Shown here: piece by piece, positions 60,340-64,000 of the stretch | Position numbering within the stretch: the first letter of the stretch is position 1 | Layout of the letters: each line of letters opens with the position of its first letter | DNA from: Hedera helix | Lineage: Eukaryota; Streptophyta; Magnoliopsida; Apiales; Araliaceae | Reading direction: 5' to 3' | Length of the DNA stretch: 64,000 bases | Assembly: GCA_947179155.2 (NCBI GenBank) | Contig: OX359265.1 | Span: 6,758,108 to 6,822,107 of the forward strand | The notes under the pieces: generated by a model | What the model was told of the DNA's origin: nothing | The model's input: the letters and a program-made list of their open reading frames with translations, nothing else | Databases searched by the model: none | Program-made: the position numbers and the translations under genes

Positions 60340-61695
60340 ATGTCCAGCCCCTTGTACAACGTCGACATGTCGGAAGCAGTAGGAGAATGTACGGACATGG
60401 ATTTGTCGGTTAGGGCAGTAGAGAACCTTCTCAATTACAGGTTCAGGGACAAGAGCTTACTTGAAAAGGCTTTGACTCACTCTTCGTATACGGATTCGGA
60501 GTCTTATCAGCGACTCGAGTTCGTCGGGGATGCTGCTCTTGGTCTAGCGGTCACCAATTTTGTCTTTCTCGCTTACCCGGAGCTTGACCCCGGTGAACTT
60601 TCACTCATCCGCGCAGCTAATGTTAGTACGGAGAAGCTAGCTCGAGTCGCCGTCCGGCACGGCCTTTACAAATACGTCCGGCACAATGCCACAGCCCTCG
60701 ATGAAAAGGTATAAACCTTTGTTCTCGGGTTCCTAAAATAAAAATACATTTTTAAAACGACGACATTTATTAATAATTTTTTTCCCTCAAATTCAACCTT
60801 AGTACTAATTTTAGTATTTCTCTATAACAGATTAAAAAAGAAAATATTTTCTAATTTTGGAATAGAGTGAGTTATACATTGGGATTTCCCCAATTTATTG
60901 TTTGATGTGGAAATTAATATTTTGTTTGCCATTCAAAGCTTCAAATTAGCTAATATCCTTAGCTAATGTATTTGTATGATACAGGAGATCCTAATTTAGT
61001 TTAGAATGAAGTTTGTATTGAGCTTGATTTTGAGGAGACATTTCTTTGTTTAATCTTATTGATGTGTTAAGGACTTAGTAGAACCTTGCCCTGTTGGAAG
61101 TTTAAGAACAGAGATCAAGGAAGCTAAGAATGTTAATGAATCCGCTTCCATTTCTAATTATGAATCCGAAAATTGATCCTAAAATAGAGGTTACACACAC
61201 CTACCCTCAGCCTCAACATGCACCATCTCCGCAACCGTACCACCTCCATCTCTGGCTATACTTAAAAGGTCTTGAAACTTCTGACAAGACAGTCCTCCCA
61301 AGTACAATTATAGATGCACTTGTAGAATTTATGAATTAATCACTGTCAATATAGGAACCTAATCATCAATAAGGTTCTACATGAGACTACGGATTCTTGT
61401 AAAAGTCCAAATCTAAAATTTTCAAAATTAAATTTCAACCAACCTATATATGTATGTATGCATATCCATGTATATATTGTGTGCATATGATTACGTTTAA
61501 TTGGTCGTTCTTAATTTATGGTTTTTGGGATTGTGATTTCAGGTGAGAGAATTTTGTGCAGCAGTTGAACAAGAAGATGACATGGTGGTTTACGGTGGTG
61601 CAATGAAGGCACCTAAAGTTCTAGCAGACATTGTGGAGTCGGTAGCAGCTGCTGTGTATGTGGACCTCAGGTTTGATTTGCAAGCTCTGTGGATG
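60340..61695 (+). CDS. RNase III-like protein, RTL2 type (5' two exons; gene continues beyond the window)
   Basis: Exon 1 is 60340-60708 and exon 2 is 61543-61695, with GT-AG intron 60709-61542. They join in phase to 174 codons and exon 2 ends at a good donor (ATGGTATGT). The start is the first in-frame ATG (MSSPLYNV); an upstream in-frame TTG is not a likely start. Residues 23-174 form one RNase III domain with the signature YQRLEFVGDAALGLAV (Glu60, Asp64) and a second acidic pair in LADIVESVAAAVYVD (Asp152, Glu155), so the metal-binding site is complete. NVSTEKLARVAVRHGLY and KAPKVLADIVES match plant RTL2, a protein with one RNase III domain and double-stranded-RNA-binding domains that processes rRNA precursors and other dsRNA. 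The binding domains were not found in the remaining 2.3 kb and are expected downstream. Confidence 0.9.
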
Positions 61696-61893
61696 GTATG
61701 TAGTAACTTCATGACTTGTTATTTTTTTAAACTAGTTTCATTTATGTTTCATATAATCATCATATGTTTTTCTAGAAATCTATAACAACAATTCATTATA
61801 TCGAGTTGGTTGATATTAAAATACTCAGAAAATTTAAGGACTAATTCAAACTCAAATACAGTAAACAAGAACTTGTAACTGCAAAAAAAATGA

Positions 61894-62140
61894 TACTCCC
61901 TCAATTCCAAAATTAGGGACACATTTTTTTGTCCATTCCAAAAATAGAGATTTATTTTCATTTTAGACTATAAAGTGACATGAAGTTTCAAACATGTCAT
62001 TACCTTTAGTCATAGTTGAGTATTATCATGCCACCACTACTACATTGATAGCCATTTTTTCGATACAATTTTGGGAAAGTAAAGTTGTATTTAAAAGTCG
62101 TCATTTTACAAATATATCTCTAATTTTGGAAATTTTGAGT
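61894..62140. mobile_element. Stowaway-like MITE in the intron
   Basis: CTCCCTCAATTCCAAAATTAG at the left is the plant Stowaway terminus. At the right, CTAATTTTGGAAATTTTGAG is its diverged complement, and both are flanked by TA. About 250 bases, non-coding. Confidence 0.7.
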
Positions 62141-63873
62141 ATCTAGTATCTAAAATGAGCACTTTGAGTAAATTTAATGAATCTATGCTACAAATTTTTT
62201 CAACTTTGAAAGACGAACAATATTAAGACTTTAAGGAAAAAATGTGAAATTAAGGTAACATTTTTAGGTTATATAGAACTCAGTAAATATTTATGAAGAA
62301 ATTTGTACATTTCTGAACCAAAAATTTAGAAACTTGGTAAACTTACCATAATTGTATAAAGCTCAATATATACTAAATAAAATTTATTAATCGAAAATGG
62401 TTTTGAATAATTAAACTCAGTTGCATCCATTGCAAGCAATTGAAAGATTCTCAGACCTCAGGCCAAAGAAAAGAAAAGAAAAGAAACTAGCCTAAAAGTT
62501 TTGAATTTCAAATAGTAGGTGAGCCAACTGTCGATTGTGCGCCCTCAATCTATTATTCTCTTGTATAATACTACAAATATAACAAGTGACGAAATGATGA
62601 TATGATAGCTGCAATAGAAAATGTGACATAGTTATACTTATGCAGAAAGGAAATTTGGTTGTAAGTAATTACTGAATATTAATGACATATTTATAAAAAA
62701 TAAAAGTTCCAGATTATAAAAACACACTTAAATTTATAAATAGATAATTAGCTTCTTCTTTTTTTTTTGGGTAAAACAATCAAGTCAGGTATCTTCACTT
62801 ACCAAACACGCAATGATTGAGGTAAAAATAAATTTTCTTTAACAAAGGAATGCAAGTGAAGTACTGAAATCGAATTATGTAAATATTTTTTCATCTTTGT
62901 GGCAATTCATCAATCTTTGGTGCCGTTAGTTGGAGAGAGAAAATAACTTAGGTTTAAAAAGCTAAACAATAATGAAAAAATCTAGAACTAAATAGATTTT
63001 GTGTAGGAACTCCATGCTGGAAGAAAAATAGTAGATGTTTAAGACAAAACTGAGACCAAAAAAAGGGTTGAGAAAAATATTAATATGGATTTTTTTTTAA
63101 CCCAGAAAAGGTGAAAAAATATATATATCCAAAAGTAAGGCTGACAACCATGTCGCATTTAGCTGATTCTTGCAGTGGTAGGCCATAGGTATTACACTAA
63201 ATAGGTTCACACTAATACGACCCATCAAATTAATAGTAATTTGTTTACTATTCTAGTTAAATGTGTTGATCTGTTTAACCCGTTTACTACACAAATTGTG
63301 ATAACATGATACTACACATTTACTTATTTATTAAATAATAAAACGATTTCTATTATACAAGAACAATATATATTTAGCAAAATACAAGGTGATGTGCTTA
63401 AATAACTTCAGAGAAATATATATTTTGTTATTTAGGGTGAATTATAGTGTCATATTATATTTACAACACTTTCTCTCTCCTCTCTCTATACTACTTTTAC
63501 ATTTGGGTGTCTTTGGGTGTGAAATTGGATGTGTACATAAATATATTCGAATATGAATAGTACTATTAGTAGTGAGGGAGTTGGAAAGTGTAATTGAAGT
63601 CCAGAGAGAGCTAAATGTATTACTCCCTTTGTCGCCAAAAGAATGGTGTTAGTACATATTTTATGCAAACTAAGAAAGTCTAACACTCTTTTTTAACCTT
63701 GAGCCTCAAATAAAAAGGCTCAATGTTTAACATATATAAACTAATACTCTTCCTCTACTATGAGTACTAAAGTAATAGCCCAAACATACGGTTATTTTAA
63801 TGAGATAAAGTGCCACATGCTTTATAACTTTGACTTATGTGCTATAGGTGTTCTAAAATCCTTCTAGGTACCT

Positions 63874-64000
63874 ACCTAGGTGAAATCCCACATCAATTAA
63901 GTTGAGAATTGGTGACAGATTGAAATCAAAACATCACGCCTCATAAAGATTGTTTTCATTGCAGTCTGTCTCCAATTCTCGACTTAATTGATAACCTATT
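63874..64000. mobile_element. TRIM-like LTR start and hairpin at the window edge
   Basis: AATCCCACATCAATTAAGTT resembles the LTR start phrase at 20395-20410. CAATTAAGTTGAGAATTGG (63893-63911) pairs with CCAATTCTCGACTTAATTG (63973-63991), with the stem extending inwards through ACAGATTG/CAGTCTGT. Cut off by the window, so class uncertain. Confidence 0.5.

Larger units (their letters stand above)
61696..64000. other. Probable large intron of the RNase III-like gene
   Basis: After the exon 2 donor at 61696 I find no continuation of the family sequence before the window ends, so this is most simply an intron of at least 2.3 kb. It includes a Stowaway-like MITE (61894-62140), A/T-rich filler and a hairpin near the right edge. 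A 5'-end mis-assembly or a truncated gene is a less likely reading. Confidence 0.5.

Overview
This window is nuclear DNA of a flowering plant, most likely a eudicot. It is very A+T rich. The genes have many GT-AG introns, and most of the DNA between them is transposons in several states of decay. I cannot name the species. There is nothing prokaryotic here: no operons, no CRISPR array and no rRNA or tRNA gene that I can support.

Three genes are recognisable. (1) 7696-13112, plus strand: an 11-exon RGLG-type RING E3 ubiquitin ligase (copine/VWA domain plus C3HC4 RING). The exons join in frame to 448 codons. (2) 38292-36220, minus strand: a MYB-CC (GARP/G2-like) transcription factor very close to APL, the phloem-identity factor. 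Its first five exons are clean. In the sixth, a +1 frame offset in a short AAT repeat stops the protein at 233 residues, while about 99 family-like C-terminal codons stay open in the next frame. (3) 60340 onward, plus strand: the first two exons of an RNase III-like gene of the RTL2 type with all four catalytic acidic residues; its 3' exons lie beyond the window. A short minus-strand open segment at 14739-14930 may be a last exon, but I do not recognise it.

Layout. 1-6323: 3' end of a Ty3/gypsy chromodomain retrotransposon (integrase C-terminus, chromodomain, polypurine tract, 3.76 kb LTR) inserted into a related LTR; both LTRs carry A/T minisatellites made of hairpin units. 7.7-13.1 kb: RGLG gene. 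14-36 kb: intergenic, with a 2.45 kb hAT element (12-bp inverted ends, 8-bp target duplication), a short hAT element, SINE-like copies, Stowaway-like MITEs, an 890 bp Mutator-type foldback with another MITE in its centre, and a 238 bp Mutator-type MITE. 36.2-38.3 kb: APL-like gene with a foldback in intron 1 and another in its promoter. 39-50 kb: more inverted-repeat elements, microsatellites and a 1 kb-spaced duplication. 51.0-57.3 kb: two solo LTRs nested one inside the other, each with its own perfect 5-bp target duplication. 58.6-60.2 kb: a 1.56 kb Mutator-like element ending 134 bp before the RNase III-like start codon.

The genes have unrelated jobs (ubiquitination, phloem development, RNA processing) and show no functional clustering. 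The strongest observations are structural: exact transposon boundaries with target duplications, a datable nested solo-LTR pair, transposons abutting the promoters of two genes, and the APL-like reading-frame break.
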